A stretch of DNA of 64,000 nt from Parendozoicomonas callyspongiae (GCF_023502345.1 NZ_JAMFLX010000022.1:1-64000); one strand, 5' to 3'; positions 49,579 through 61,407 are shown, counted from the first letter of the stretch. The notes: a model not told the origin generated them from the letters alone. Program-made: numbers and translations.

Positions 49579-50895
49579 ATGAAAAAAGCGATTGTTTACA
49601 TCAACCAGTTCTTCGCCGGTATCGGTGGCGAAGACAAGGCTGATCACAAGCCAGAGATCCGCGAAGGCGCGATCGGCGGCGCAGCTGCTATCCAGGCAGC
49701 ACTGAAAGGCATCGAAGTCACTCACACTGTGATCTGTGGTGACAACTTCATGGGTTCTTACCGTGAAGACGCCATCGCGATCATCAGCGAAATGCTGGAA
49801 GGCAAGGAATTCGACGTATTCTTCGCCGGCCCTGCATTCCGTGCCGGTCGTTACGGTGTTGCCTGTGGCGAAATCTCCCGTGCCGTGACTGCCAAGTTCG
49901 GTGTTCCTGTGTTCTCCTCCATGAACGATGAGAACCCTGGTGTGGAAATGTTCCGCAAGGAAATGGTGATCTTCGAAGGCGGCAAGAGCGCTGCAGCCAT
50001 GCGTGGTGACGCAGCCAAGGTTGCTGAGTACGCAAGCCGCGTTATCGCTGGTGAGCCTGTTGGTTCCGCTGCAGAAGAAGGTTACTTCGGTCGTGGCAAG
50101 CGCCACATGGTTTTCGATGCTGAGATGAAGCCTGCGGCTGACCGTGCAGTAGAAATGCTGCTGGCCAAGATCGCCGGAAAACCATTCGCTACCGAACTAC
50201 CTATTCCTAAGACCGACTTCGTTCCTATCGGTGCACCGATCAAGGATCTGTCCAAGGCTACCATCGCCGTTATCAACACCGGCGGTATAGTGCCTGTAGA
50301 CAACCCTGACCGTATCCAGTCTGCCTCTGCTACCCGCTGGGGTCGTTATGACATGACTGGTATGGAACGCCTGAAAGGTGGTGAGTTCAAGACCATCCAC
50401 GCTGGCTTCGACCCAATGATGGCTGATAACAACCCTAACGTTATCCTGCCTCTGGACGCTCTGCGTCAGATGGAAAAAGAAGGCAAGATCGGCAAGCTGC
50501 ACGAGTTCTTCTACTCCACAGTTGGTACCGGCACCACTCAGAAAGAAGCTGCCCGTATGGCCAGCGAGATGGTTCCGCCCATCCAGGAAGCAAACGTAGA
50601 CGGCGTGCTATTGGTCTCCACCTGAGGCACTTGTACTCGTTGCGGTGCAACGATCGTCAAGCAAATCGAAAAAGAAACTGGCCTGCCTGTTACTCAGCTG
50701 GCCAACCTGGTACCGGTTGCCAAGACCACTGGCTCCAACCGTATCGTCCCCGGATTCGCCATTCCGTACCCACTGGGTAACCCGGAAATGACCGAAGAAG
50801 AGCAGTACCAGATGCGCTACCACCGTGTGGAAGTTGCTCTGGATGCGTTAACCCAACCAGTAGAGGAGCAAACTGTATTTAAGGTGAAATTCTGA
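49579..50895 (+). CDS. grdH: Betaine reductase component B, gamma selenoprotein (GrdB/GrdF/GrdH family)
   Basis: 438 residues when the TGA at 50623-50625 is read as selenocysteine (Sec349). The frame runs on for 89 codons to a TGA at 50893. Translation past the codon gives U-GTCTRCGATIVKQIEKETG, the exact context of the family's active-site Sec, and the downstream part aligns with the family's C-terminus (GFAIPYPLGNPEMT). Sec attacks the substrate imine or amine and forms the carboxymethyl-selenoether passed to protein A. The gene starts 14 bases after grdI. A conceptual translation stopping at the TGA would lose the active site. grdA (selenoprotein A), grdC and grdD are not in the window. 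GrdH is chosen for the BCCT neighbour; the exact substrate is inferred. Confidence 0.93.
50623..50654 (+). promoter_or_regulatory. Bacterial SECIS-like hairpin after the UGA
   Basis: UGA at 50623-50625, then the stem CGTTGC (50638-50643) and GCAACG (50647-50652) closing the loop GGT (50644-50646). Counting from the U of the UGA, the loop GGU falls on 22-24, the same place as the SelB-contacting GGU of E. coli fdhF. The loop is smaller (3 instead of 6) and no bulged U at 17 is obvious. Confidence 0.75.
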
Positions 50896-51035
50896 GAGTA
50901 ACTGCCGGGTGGCTATTCACTGGGCCACCCCCGCAGAACAAAGTCGTGTAGATGTCGCCAGCAAGGATGCTGGCTTCCTCACGTTGTTCTGTTGTCACAG
51001 CTCTCAAAAATAAATTTCCATTGGGGGAAATTAAA

Positions 51036-52547
51036 ATGCATCACAATACAGAAGGCGACAAAACAGTATTTGTCACCGGTCTTGCTCTAGTTCTTGCCAT
51101 CGTAATCCTTGGCATGATGTTCCCGGAAGCTCTGGGTACTATTGGGGGTAAAGCCATGAGTTTCCTCACCGGAGGCTTTGGCTGGCTCTATAACGCGAGT
51201 GCTTTTGCATTTGTTATTTTCTGTCTCGGCGTCGGTATGAGCCGTTTTGGCAATATCAAGCTGGGTGAAGGTGATCCTGAATTCAGCACAGCAACATGGT
51301 TCGCCATGCTGTTCTCCGCCGGTATGGGTATCGGTCTGGTGTTCTGGGGGGTTGCAGAACCTTTGAACCACTGGTTGAATCCGATCTCCACTATCGAGGC
51401 TGGCTCCGTAGAAGCCGCTGAATTTGCCATGCGCAAATCCTTCCTGCACTGGGGTCTTCAGCCCTGGGCTATCTACAGCGTTCTTGGCCTGCCTCTGGCC
51501 TATCTCATGTACAATCGCAAAGAAGATGGTCTGATCAGTAATCTGCTGCTGCCGTTTATGGGCAAAGAAGGCCCACGCAGTGGCTGGGGTAAGCTGATCA
51601 ACGTTCTTGCTCTGTTCGCAACTGCTGCCGGTATTGCTACCTCTCTCGGCATGGGTGCTCAGCAGATCAACAGTGGCCTGTCCTTTGTATTCGGCATTCC
51701 CGATACTGGCATGGTCAAGATTGTCATGGTTTCCATCATCACCGTTCTGGTGATCCTGTGTACTGTTACCGGTATGCAGAAGGGCATTAAATACATGTCC
51801 AACCTGAACCTGGCTATCGCTGCAGCTATTCTGGGTCTGGCGTTCGTCTTCGGTCCTACCGCTGAAATCATGAACACCTTTACCAGCTCTGTAGGTAACT
51901 ACATGCAGAACTGGCTGTCTGACAGCCTGGCTATCGGCAATGACCCATGGTACGGCAGCTGGACTGTGTTCTACATGGCCTGGTGGATTGCATGGTCTCC
52001 TTTCTGTGCACCATTTATCGCCAAGGTATCCAAGGGCCGTACTATCCGTGAATTCGTTCTCGGCGTACTGATCGCACCTTCCCTGGGTTCTTTCGTGTGG
52101 TTCGCAATCTTCGGCACCATGAGCCTGAATGTTGGCGTTGAAGCCGCTGCTCAAGCGATTCAATCCACGTCCACAGCTCTGTTCGTGATCATGGAAAACT
52201 ATCCTATGGGTGGCCTGATTTCCGTACTGATCATCTTTGTGCTGTTTACCTTCTTTATCACTTCCGCCAACGGTGCGACTTATGTACTGGGTACTCTGTC
52301 CTCCAACGGTAACCCTGAACCATCCACCAAGATGAAGATCATCTGGGCTGTACTGCAGTCTGCCCTGGCGCTGGTGTTGATGCTGGGAAGTGCGAATGGT
52401 CTCAGCCTGCTGCAGACAATCTCCATTGTCGCGGCTTTCCCATTTGTGTTCGTTCTGATCCTGAGTATGTTCTCTCTGATGAGATTCCTACACGAGGACT
52501 ACCCTGCCGAGGCAAAGGAACTTCCTTCTGCTGAGCAGGCTGGCTGA
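51036..52547 (+). CDS. BCCT-family glycine betaine transporter
   Basis: 503 residues, about 12 transmembrane helices. The family signature GMGIGLVFWGVAEPLNHW is intact, including the Gly-Met-Gly-Ile-Gly stretch of sodium-coupled betaine carriers, as is the substrate-box helix WYGSWTVFYMAWWIAWSPF with its tryptophans. The start at 51036 has GGGGGAAA before it; earlier in-frame ATGs have none. It follows the reductase after 140 bases on the same strand, so import of betaine for reduction is the natural reading. The C-terminus is short, lacking the long osmosensing tail of BetP, so a catabolic rather than osmoprotective carrier is likely. Confidence 0.93.
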   Translation: MHHNTEGDKTVFVTGLALVLAIVILGMMFPEALGTIGGKAMSFLTGGFGWLYNASAFAFVIFCLGVGMSRFGNIKLGEGDPEFSTATWFAMLFSAGMGIGLVFWGVAEPLNHWLNPISTIEAGSVEAAEFAMRKSFLHWGLQPWAIYSVLGLPLAYLMYNRKEDGLISNLLLPFMGKEGPRSGWGKLINVLALFATAAGIATSLGMGAQQINSGLSFVFGIPDTGMVKIVMVSIITVLVILCTVTGMQKGIKYMSNLNLAIAAAILGLAFVFGPTAEIMNTFTSSVGNYMQNWLSDSLAIGNDPWYGSWTVFYMAWWIAWSPFCAPFIAKVSKGRTIREFVLGVLIAPSLGSFVWFAIFGTMSLNVGVEAAAQAIQSTSTALFVIMENYPMGGLISVLIIFVLFTFFITSANGATYVLGTLSSNGNPEPSTKMKIIWAVLQSALALVLMLGSANGLSLLQTISIVAAFPFVFVLILSMFSLMRFLHEDYPAEAKELPSAEQAG

Positions 52548-52561
52548 TAACAGCCTTACGA

Positions 52562-52586
52562 CAGCAGCCCTGTTTTAGGGCTGCTG
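52562..52586. terminator. Terminator of the betaine reductase operon
   Basis: Stem CAGCAGCCCT / AGGGCTGCTG with a GTTTT loop after the transporter stop; the next gene converges. Confidence 0.8.
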
Positions 52587-52611
52587 CTTCCCTTCAATCA
52601 GGAACCGCCAA

Positions 52612-53664
52612 TCATAAGGGTTCCCTTTCCCCATTGAGCTTTGCCCTGATTGCCACATCATTTTTAAAAAACAGTATTTGACCAGACTCTCCGGTCTGAA
52701 TACTGGTATCAACGGCAAAAATCTGTCCATTGCTCAGCTTCTTGATTTCATTCTGAGGTGTATGGCCAACAACAATTCGCTTCGCACCGTACTGTTTCAA
52801 AATATCAGCAACCTGCTCAACCGTTAACTCACCAGAAAAGTAACCCCGATACCAAACAGGACTGACCCTGTTATGGTAAATGCCATACTTTGGTGAGCTT
52901 CTGACTTCCTTGAGAGGCATATCGATAGTGATGCGGTAGTTATTGTTAACCAGATCCAGAGGCTGCTTATGTTTTGAGAAAGAAGGTGACAACCCACCAT
53001 GGGTATAGATAGTGTCATCAATCTTGATAACAGTGGCCTTGCTTCTCAGCCAGCGCCCCAACACAGTATTCTGGTTAAAAAGATCTTTATATGGCTGTTT
53101 GAACAGCTCTGCTGTTTTCAGATATTTGTCATTCAAGTACCGCTCGTCGCCCAGCAGAACCATGTATTCGTGGTTACCCAGCAGGTAGTGAACTTTACCA
53201 CCGGCCATTTCAGCCTGCTTTTCAAGCTTCATAACCAGCCATAATGACTCGATGACATTTGGCCCCCGGTCAAAAATATCTCCAGTGATAACAAAGTGGC
53301 CATCACCAAAACTCCAGTTCTCTTCTTCGTCGATAATGTTGTTATTTTTCAGAAGTGTGATGAACAGATTATGCTGGCCGTGGATATCGCTTAATACAGC
53401 TACCGTTCCATTGCTCTTATAGCTGGAAATCTCGGCAGGAAAATCTGTTGGAAACGAGTCCTGAGGAAGTTGAGTGTAGGTCAGTTCATTGTTAGCTACA
53501 CGGGCAGAGAGTAAGTTGTCCTGTTCAATAAAAACGTACGGACCATCGTTAATACCTGCATCACTTGCAGAAACATAATGCTCCGACATAAAGCTATCTA
53601 CTGCCGCACATCCAGAAATACTCGCTGCAATAGCACAAGCCGCAACAATATGTTTTTTGGTCAT
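52612..53664 (-). CDS. Exported PPP-type (Shewanella-like) phosphatase lipoprotein
   Basis: 350 residues. The signal ends in a lipobox (ISGC), predicting a lipoprotein. The five PPP-family metal motifs occur in order: SDIHGQ (about 92-97), GDIFDRG, GNHEYM, THGG and GHTPQ. It resembles the Shewanella-like phosphatases, some of which act on phosphotyrosine. Placement outside the cytoplasm suggests an extracytoplasmic or host substrate, an inference. It is convergent with the betaine transporter. Confidence 0.85.
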   Translation of the reverse strand: MTKKHIVAACAIAASISGCAAVDSFMSEHYVSASDAGINDGPYVFIEQDNLLSARVANNELTYTQLPQDSFPTDFPAEISSYKSNGTVAVLSDIHGQHNLFITLLKNNNIIDEEENWSFGDGHFVITGDIFDRGPNVIESLWLVMKLEKQAEMAGGKVHYLLGNHEYMVLLGDERYLNDKYLKTAELFKQPYKDLFNQNTVLGRWLRSKATVIKIDDTIYTHGGLSPSFSKHKQPLDLVNNNYRITIDMPLKEVRSSPKYGIYHNRVSPVWYRGYFSGELTVEQVADILKQYGAKRIVVGHTPQNEIKKLSNGQIFAVDTSIQTGESGQILFFKNDVAIRAKLNGEREPL

Positions 53665-53848
53665 TCCATTATTCCTTACTGTCTGAATAACTCTTAAAAA
53701 ACCGGGTTAATATTGGCTTCTACAGGCCTACGCTCGCATTATGTCAGCCAGATATTAATCTTCCGAGAACTCACCCCCCCCTCCCAGAAATTGTAGTGAC
53801 AGAGAAGTTTACATACCACATATTGTGTGTAACTGATTTTTATCCTTA

Positions 53849-54742
53849 CTAGGGAAAGATTTTTTTCAAAACATTAAACAGATCAGGTGTCGCCACCAGC
53901 ACTTCTCCGCCATTTCGAAGATATGAATCTGGAATTGGCAGCATTGAATTACCAACCTCCCTGTTCAGAAGAAAACCTGGCATAACATCCCAGCTGTTTA
54001 GAAAGTACTCCTGATAACCCTGTATCCTACCTGCAGCCAGCCATGCCAGGCTCAAACCGGCACACCCTATACGACGGTATTCACACCCTGTTGCCAGCAG
54101 ATTTATCCGCTGATCCATACATGCCGGAATGCTGCTATGCCTTTTGCAGGTACCGACAATAATGGTGGATTCATTGGTTGGTAACTGCTGACTCTCAGAT
54201 ATGTGCTTCAATGGCGCACCGTTCAGAGTTGCCCCATGCCCCTTGACTGCCACATACATCTCATCCCGCTCCGGATCATAAGTAAAACCAAGAACAGGCT
54301 GACCATCTTTCACTAACGCCAGTAACACACAGTACAGGGGAATACCTTTAACAAAGTTACCTGTGCCATCAATGGGATCAATAACCCAGGTAAGTTTTCC
54401 TTCTGCTCCATCATGCATGCCGGTCTCCTCGCCCAGCACGCTGTCTTCAGGGAATGTCTCCTTTATTCTCTGGTAGATAAGCTGTTCAACATTTCTGTCT
54501 GCCTCGGAGACAAAATTCTGTGGCCCCTTGGCTTCAATGGTTAATTGCTCCCGTTTCTTGAAATATTCTGCAGCCAGGGCTCCAGCCTCCCGCACCAGAG
54601 GTTCAGCAAACTCCCGGCGTTTCTGGATTTCAGCACTCATATCACTACTCCAGGCTTTTGCGGCGAAAACAAAGATCAATAACAACAGAAATGTGTTCTT
54701 TATGTGCGAAACACCTGTTCCGGCGGAAGAAGACATTTTCAT
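53849..54742 (-). CDS. Inositol-monophosphatase-family phosphatase with signal peptide
   Basis: 297 residues from the ATG at 54742 (AGGA upstream). Family motifs are complete: GEETG, WVIDPIDGTGNFVKG and, near the C-terminus, NSWDVMPGFLL with the third metal Asp. These bind Mg2+ and hydrolyse inositol-1-phosphate, PAP or similar. Unusually for the family, which is usually cytoplasmic, residues 12-34 (SHIKNTFLLLLIFVFAAKAW) look like a signal peptide or anchor. Together with the phosphatases at 5705, 7851 and 52612, the organism exports several phosphatases. Confidence 0.85.
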   Translation of the reverse strand: MKMSSSAGTGVSHIKNTFLLLLIFVFAAKAWSSDMSAEIQKRREFAEPLVREAGALAAEYFKKREQLTIEAKGPQNFVSEADRNVEQLIYQRIKETFPEDSVLGEETGMHDGAEGKLTWVIDPIDGTGNFVKGIPLYCVLLALVKDGQPVLGFTYDPERDEMYVAVKGHGATLNGAPLKHISESQQLPTNESTIIVGTCKRHSSIPACMDQRINLLATGCEYRRIGCAGLSLAWLAAGRIQGYQEYFLNSWDVMPGFLLNREVGNSMLPIPDSYLRNGGEVLVATPDLFNVLKKIFP

Positions 54743-54868
54743 GATTCCTGCTCGCTCAAAAACGGGCAAGAGTAGACCTGCCAACCAATATCTGCAGATT
54801 CAATACACTTGATAGATGGCCCGGGTTCATGGAAAGTAGTCGAATAAAAACAATAAACGATCACGGTC

Positions 54869-55880
54869 ATGAAACCTGTTCTTCACTTTCTTCCATTAGC
54901 CCTTCCCATGATTGCCCTATCCATAAGCAGTCAGGCTCACCAGCACCGAAGTCATACGCCACCAGCCGAGGCTATATCAGCCTGCAACTATTCGTCAGAA
55001 GGAGACAGTTGTCAGATCTCAGGAAGAGGACGCTCCATAACAGGCATTTGCCGTACACCTCCAGGAAGCAATGAACTTGCATGTGTTCCCGAACGGCCCC
55101 GATATGGGTAATGGGTCAAATGGATCTGGCGGCTTAGGAGGCGGGATGCCCCCTGCGCGGGAGCACGATATTGTTCAAAGTGACGGCATACTCAGAACTC
55201 TTCCTGCCAATCCTGAAACAGAAGAAGAGATCACGCCTCTGCGTCTGCAGGATTTTGGCCTGGCAGTGAATGGTGTCCCTTTCGATCCGGGAGCTGCAGA
55301 ATGGTACAAGGGAAACCGGCGCAGCGAATGGCAGTATGAACCAATGTCAGGTGCAATTCCCCTTGGCATAGATGCCAATATTGCTCATGTTCAGCCAACC
55401 GGTGCTTATCACTACCATGGCTTACCAGAACTTCTGCTTCTGAGCCTTGGGATTAACCAGAACTCCCACTCACCACTGGTCGGCTGGGCTGCTGATGGTT
55501 TCCCCATATACTCGCAATATGGCTACCAGAATCCCGACAACCCGAATTCTCCCATCGTGGAAATGACCTCAAGTTATGCACTGCGCAAGGGAGCAAGGCC
55601 ATCTGGCGGTGATAACCCAGGCGGCCGCTACGACGGGACATTTGTTGCCGACTATGTTTATACGGCCGGCGCAGGAAATCTTGATGAATGCAATGGGCGA
55701 TTCACAGTCGCACCTGAGTTTCCTTATGGAACCTATGCCTACTTCCTGACAAAGAAGTGGCCAGTTATTCCCCGATGTTTCTGCGGCGAGCCTTCCGATG
55801 ATTTCTCCAGGGGCCCGGTAGAAATCGCAGGTAAGAGAATGAAGGAGAGCGCAAGTTTGCGCTCTCTTCTGGTGCGTTAA
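54869..55880 (+). pseudogene. YHYH-domain exported protein with a frameshift
   Basis: A first frame (54869-55111) starts with a signal peptide (MKPVLHFLPLALPMIALSIS) and a Cys-containing region ending ICRTPPGSNELACVPERP, then stops. A second frame, shifted by one base and overlapping (55071-55880), carries the Gly-rich linker and the YHYH domain (GAYHYHGLPELLL, then HSPLVGWAADGFPIYSQYGY, then LDECNGRF). Intact relatives have one frame, so one base has been gained or lost between about 55085 and 55110, in a G-rich run. The body keeps all its motifs, so the damage is recent or a sequence error. YHYH proteins are of unknown function. Confidence 0.7.
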
Positions 55881-56620
55881 CGCTGATAGAATAACGTCAC
55901 CTGACTGCCGGAAGCTGGCTGCCCGGTCATCATATTAATGCGCTTGGTGATTTGAATGTTTGGCTTCTCCATCTGCGCTTTCAGTAGTTCCTTGGGCTGC
56001 TTCACTTCCACCCCGGCACCTTTGATAAAGCTGATATCACCATTGCCATGACGATACTCCAGGAAGTCACCAACCTTGCCCCGGTAAAACTCTGCCATCT
56101 GTTTCATATCCATATCACTGACAAATACGGCTGCAGCCAAATTGACTTTCATGGCACCAACCTGACCGCCAATATCTTCCGGATACATATGATTAATCAG
56201 CTGACTTTTTGGAGGAATGGGTAACGATATCTGGTCGGATCCCCGCTGGCTGGCCATTTGCTGAAGAGCTTTCGCCATATCCTGAAACCCGGCCCGGGCA
56301 CCAATCGGGCTGTTCATTTCAGCCTTGTTCTGGGCAATACAGCGTTGCTGAACAGACTGCGGGATACCCTTTTTTTCCAGACACTGTGAATACTTCTTTA
56401 ACGCAACCTTAAACTGAGAAGATGAGATGTCATCATAGCTGGCAACCTGATCCCAGCATGCTTCGGTCACATCATAAAACTGATTATCAGAAAGACCCGA
56501 GCATTCCGGATTGTATTCAAAGTAGTTGAATTCGCTTTCGTTGAAATAGTCTTCAAAAATCTGTGCCGAAGCGAGTGTACTCGCGAGCAGCATAATCAGG
56601 AAAACTGCGATTCTTTTCAT
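55877..56620 (-). CDS. Exported hypothetical protein, 247 aa
   Basis: Unrecognised. Signal peptide MKRIAVFLIMLLASTLASA, cleavage before QIFED. The mature N-terminus is acidic and aromatic (EDYFNESEFNYFEYN) with cysteines at about 40, 55, 80 and 94 that may form disulfides. The C-terminal half resembles a periplasmic alpha/beta domain (SDMDMKQMAEFYRGKVGDFL). Overlaps the convergent YHYH gene by four bases at the stops. Confidence 0.6.
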   Translation of the reverse strand: MKRIAVFLIMLLASTLASAQIFEDYFNESEFNYFEYNPECSGLSDNQFYDVTEACWDQVASYDDISSSQFKVALKKYSQCLEKKGIPQSVQQRCIAQNKAEMNSPIGARAGFQDMAKALQQMASQRGSDQISLPIPPKSQLINHMYPEDIGGQVGAMKVNLAAAVFVSDMDMKQMAEFYRGKVGDFLEYRHGNGDISFIKGAGVEVKQPKELLKAQMEKPNIQITKRINMMTGQPASGSQVTLFYQR

Positions 56621-57010
56621 TGTTATTATTTCCAGTTATCTAAGAACTGCTGTTTTAGTTAGCGCGTTTTTGTAGTTATAAAAATCCCACAGAATTATAT
56701 GCTCGTGACACATTAAAAAGCGAGGCTTCAGCAATACTTTCAGGACTGTGCTTTTCGAACATCTCCATCATCGTGTCCTTGAAACCGCTTTTGTCCTTGG
56801 CTGTACTTTTCAAAATGAGACAGATCTTTATCTTCCTGCATGGCATACCAGAGACTTGGCCAGACAGTTTGCAATAACAGTACGTTTCAAGGTACTGAAA
56901 TGTAGACGCAATAAGGGTTGGAGGGAGTTGCAAGGAATGAGGGGGGATAAGTAAGGTAAGGGAGGAGGCTCCGACAGAATACAGTTGCTCAGTCTGTCGG
57001 AGCAGTATGT
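56621..57010. other. Intergenic, nothing firm
   Basis: 390 bases. Overlapping short frames on both strands (56676-56933 minus, 56748-56954 plus) resemble no protein and have no ribosome sites. A CTCCGACAGA / TCTGTCGGAG hairpin (56969-57002) flanks the fadH stop and may end its transcript. Confidence 0.45.
56969..57002 (-). terminator. Hairpin after fadH
   Basis: CTCCGACAGA pairs with TCTGTCGGAG just after the minus-strand stop; the following bases on that strand are not T-rich, so strength is uncertain. Confidence 0.5.
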
Positions 57011-59158
<2,148 letters not shown>

Positions 59159-59204
59159 TTATAAAAGACAGTGCTCTTTTAGAGAGAGGTGAGAAAAGAA
59201 AAAA

Positions 59205-59241
59205 CCTGCAACCGACCAAGCTCCTAAGAGTCGATTGCAGG
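59205..59241 (-). terminator. Terminator after the VTT-oxidoreductase gene
   Basis: Stem CCTGCAACCGAC / GTCGATTGCAGG (one mismatch), with TTTTTTC on the minus strand, 40 bases after the stop at 59284. Confidence 0.88.
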
Positions 59242-59283
59242 TGAGGGGAAGCTCAACCAGATTTGTTAGCGTTTTGGGTCAGA

Positions 59284-61407
59284 TTATTCTCCGCGATTCC
59301 AGGCATGGAACCTGGCCAGGAATTTCATAGCTTTCTCGGGCACATGGGCTTTCTTCCATTCACCGGCAGCATACTTATTGGTTTCTGACAATGTTGGGTA
59401 GATATGGATGGTGCCGAGAATCTTGTTCAGGCCCAGTCCATGCTTCATGGCAGTAATGTATTCAGTAATCAGCTCACCCGCGTGGTAACCGACAATGGTG
59501 CAGCCCAGAATCTTGTCTTTACCGGGTACAGTCAGCACCTTAATAAAGCCTTTGGCTTCACCATCAGCCATGGCACGATCCAGATCATCAATGCCGAACT
59601 TGGTGACTTCATACTTGATACCCTGTTCTTTCGCTTCCTGTTCGCTCAGGCCTACGCGGGCAACTTCTGGGTCGATGAAAGTAGCCCATGGCATCACTGA
59701 GTAGTCCACTTTAAACTTCTTGAAACGACCAAAAAGGGCGTTAACTGCGGCATACCAGGCCTGGTGAGCTGCAGCGTGGGTAAACTGGTAAGGACCGGCC
59801 ACATCACCACATGCGTAGATGTTGGGGTACTTGGTCTGCAGGTAATCGTTAACCTCGATAGTGCCATTAGGCGCAGTTTCGATACCCAGCTTTTCAATGC
59901 CAAGTGATGCAGTGTTCGCTTTACGGCCGAGGGCCAGCAAGGCTACATCAAACTCGATAGTTTTGGTTTCACCGTCATGCTTGGCTTCCAGCCACTGACG
60001 GTCACCTTCTTTATGGAATGCGACAGCGTCATAACCGACCCGAAGATCAATACCATCCTTACGAAACTGTTCCATCACAACCTCTGCCACGTCTTCATCT
60101 TCACGGGGCAGGATACGGTTGGAACGGTCAACCTGGGTCACTTTAATGCCAAGACGGTTGAAGGCCTGGGCCAGTTCTGAACCGATTGGACCGCCACCCA
60201 GCACCAGCATACGTTCAGGCTTGTCACGCAGACCCCAGATAGTGTCGGAGGTGTAGTAAGTGATGTCTTCAATGCCAGGAATAGGTGGAACAAACGGGCG
60301 ACCACCGCTGGCAATAATAATGTTCCTGGCGGTAATGGTTTCGTTCCCGGTTTTCACCTCCCAGGGAGAGACAATTTCAGCCTTGCCCTGAATGCAGTCG
60401 ACACCCAGACCGCTGTAGCGTTCAACAGAATCGTGTGGTTCAACCTGCTTGATCACAGACTGGACACGTTCCATCACGGCTTTGAAATCAACTTCAGCCT
60501 GAACATTTTTGATACCGAATTCGTCGGCACGGTGTATGTAGTGATTGATGCGTGAAGAACGAATCAGAGCTTTACTGGGAACGCAACCGGTATTCAGGCA
60601 GTCACCACCCATCTGATGCTTCTCAATCAGAGAGACTTTGGCTTTAACTGCCGCAGCGATATAAGCACTTACCAGACCGCCTGAGCCAGCACCAATGACA
60701 GCAATGTTGGTATCAAACTTGGTTGGCTTGGTATGACCCTCATAAACCTTCTTTGCCTGAATCGCTCCCATAATACTGCGGGCAATCCATGGGAATACCG
60801 CAAGTAAAACAAAGGAGAAAATCAAACCAGGTGTCAGGATGCCGGAGACAGAAAACTCATCAACCTGTCCCAGTTGAGCACCGGCGTTTACGTAAACAGC
60901 TGTTCCCGCCAGCATGCCAATCTGGCTGACCCAGTAAAATGTTACGGCACGGATTTTAGTCAGGCCCATTGCCAGGTTGATCACCATAAAAGGCACGGCA
61001 GGAATCAGGCGCAGGCTGAACAGGTAGAAGGGACCGTCCTTTTCAACGCCATCATTAATAGTTTTCAAGTAGCTGCCAAACTTGCTTTGTACCCAGTCAC
61101 GCAGCAGAGTCCGGGAAACCAGCATGGCCAGTGTCGCGCCAATAGTGCTGGCAAATGAGATGATTAACAGGCCCTGTGCAAGACCAAAGAGCGCACCGCC
61201 AAACAGAGTCATAACCGTGGCGATAGGAAGGGATAAAGCTGTGACAACAACATAAATGCTAAAGAAAACGGCAGCAGTCAGTAGAGGACTTTCTGATTTG
61301 AGTTGGTTGAAGAAGTCAAAAGTCAGGTACTGTTCCAGCCCCAGCCCAAAGAAAGCAGCCAAGGCTGCGGCAACAATAGCCAGCAGCAGAATTTTAGTGT
61401 TACGCAT
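59284..61407 (-). CDS. Fusion of a VTT (DedA/TMEM64-like) membrane domain with a pyridine nucleotide-disulfide oxidoreductase
   Basis: 707 residues. Residues 1-205 form a SNARE-associated/VTT membrane domain (several helices; FGGALFGLAQGLL, then FSLRLIPAVPFMVINLAMG with the family's Arg-Pro). Residues from about 230 are a FAD-dependent disulfide reductase: IAVIGAGSGGLVSAYIAA, the redox pair in GGDCLNTGCVPSKAL, NAD site VLGGGPIGSELAQAF, second FAD motif IYACGDVAG, and a dimerisation domain ending in TIHIYPTLSE, where the usual HPT catalytic His is His-Ile-Tyr-Pro. It is like mercuric reductase-type or dihydrolipoamide-like enzymes, but lacks a HMA domain. Substrate unknown. ATG 61407 chosen by the hydrophobic start; ribosome site weak. 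Confidence 0.92.
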   Translation of the reverse strand: MRNTKILLLAIVAAALAAFFGLGLEQYLTFDFFNQLKSESPLLTAAVFFSIYVVVTALSLPIATVMTLFGGALFGLAQGLLIISFASTIGATLAMLVSRTLLRDWVQSKFGSYLKTINDGVEKDGPFYLFSLRLIPAVPFMVINLAMGLTKIRAVTFYWVSQIGMLAGTAVYVNAGAQLGQVDEFSVSGILTPGLIFSFVLLAVFPWIARSIMGAIQAKKVYEGHTKPTKFDTNIAVIGAGSGGLVSAYIAAAVKAKVSLIEKHQMGGDCLNTGCVPSKALIRSSRINHYIHRADEFGIKNVQAEVDFKAVMERVQSVIKQVEPHDSVERYSGLGVDCIQGKAEIVSPWEVKTGNETITARNIIIASGGRPFVPPIPGIEDITYYTSDTIWGLRDKPERMLVLGGGPIGSELAQAFNRLGIKVTQVDRSNRILPREDEDVAEVVMEQFRKDGIDLRVGYDAVAFHKEGDRQWLEAKHDGETKTIEFDVALLALGRKANTASLGIEKLGIETAPNGTIEVNDYLQTKYPNIYACGDVAGPYQFTHAAAHQAWYAAVNALFGRFKKFKVDYSVMPWATFIDPEVARVGLSEQEAKEQGIKYEVTKFGIDDLDRAMADGEAKGFIKVLTVPGKDKILGCTIVGYHAGELITEYITAMKHGLGLNKILGTIHIYPTLSETNKYAAGEWKKAHVPEKAMKFLARFHAWNRGE

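Noticed and set aside
51087-52163. Long minus-strand frame inside the BCCT gene
   Set aside because: Shadow of the transporter: composition rich in His/Gln/Thr, no ribosome site, and the plus-strand family match is unambiguous.
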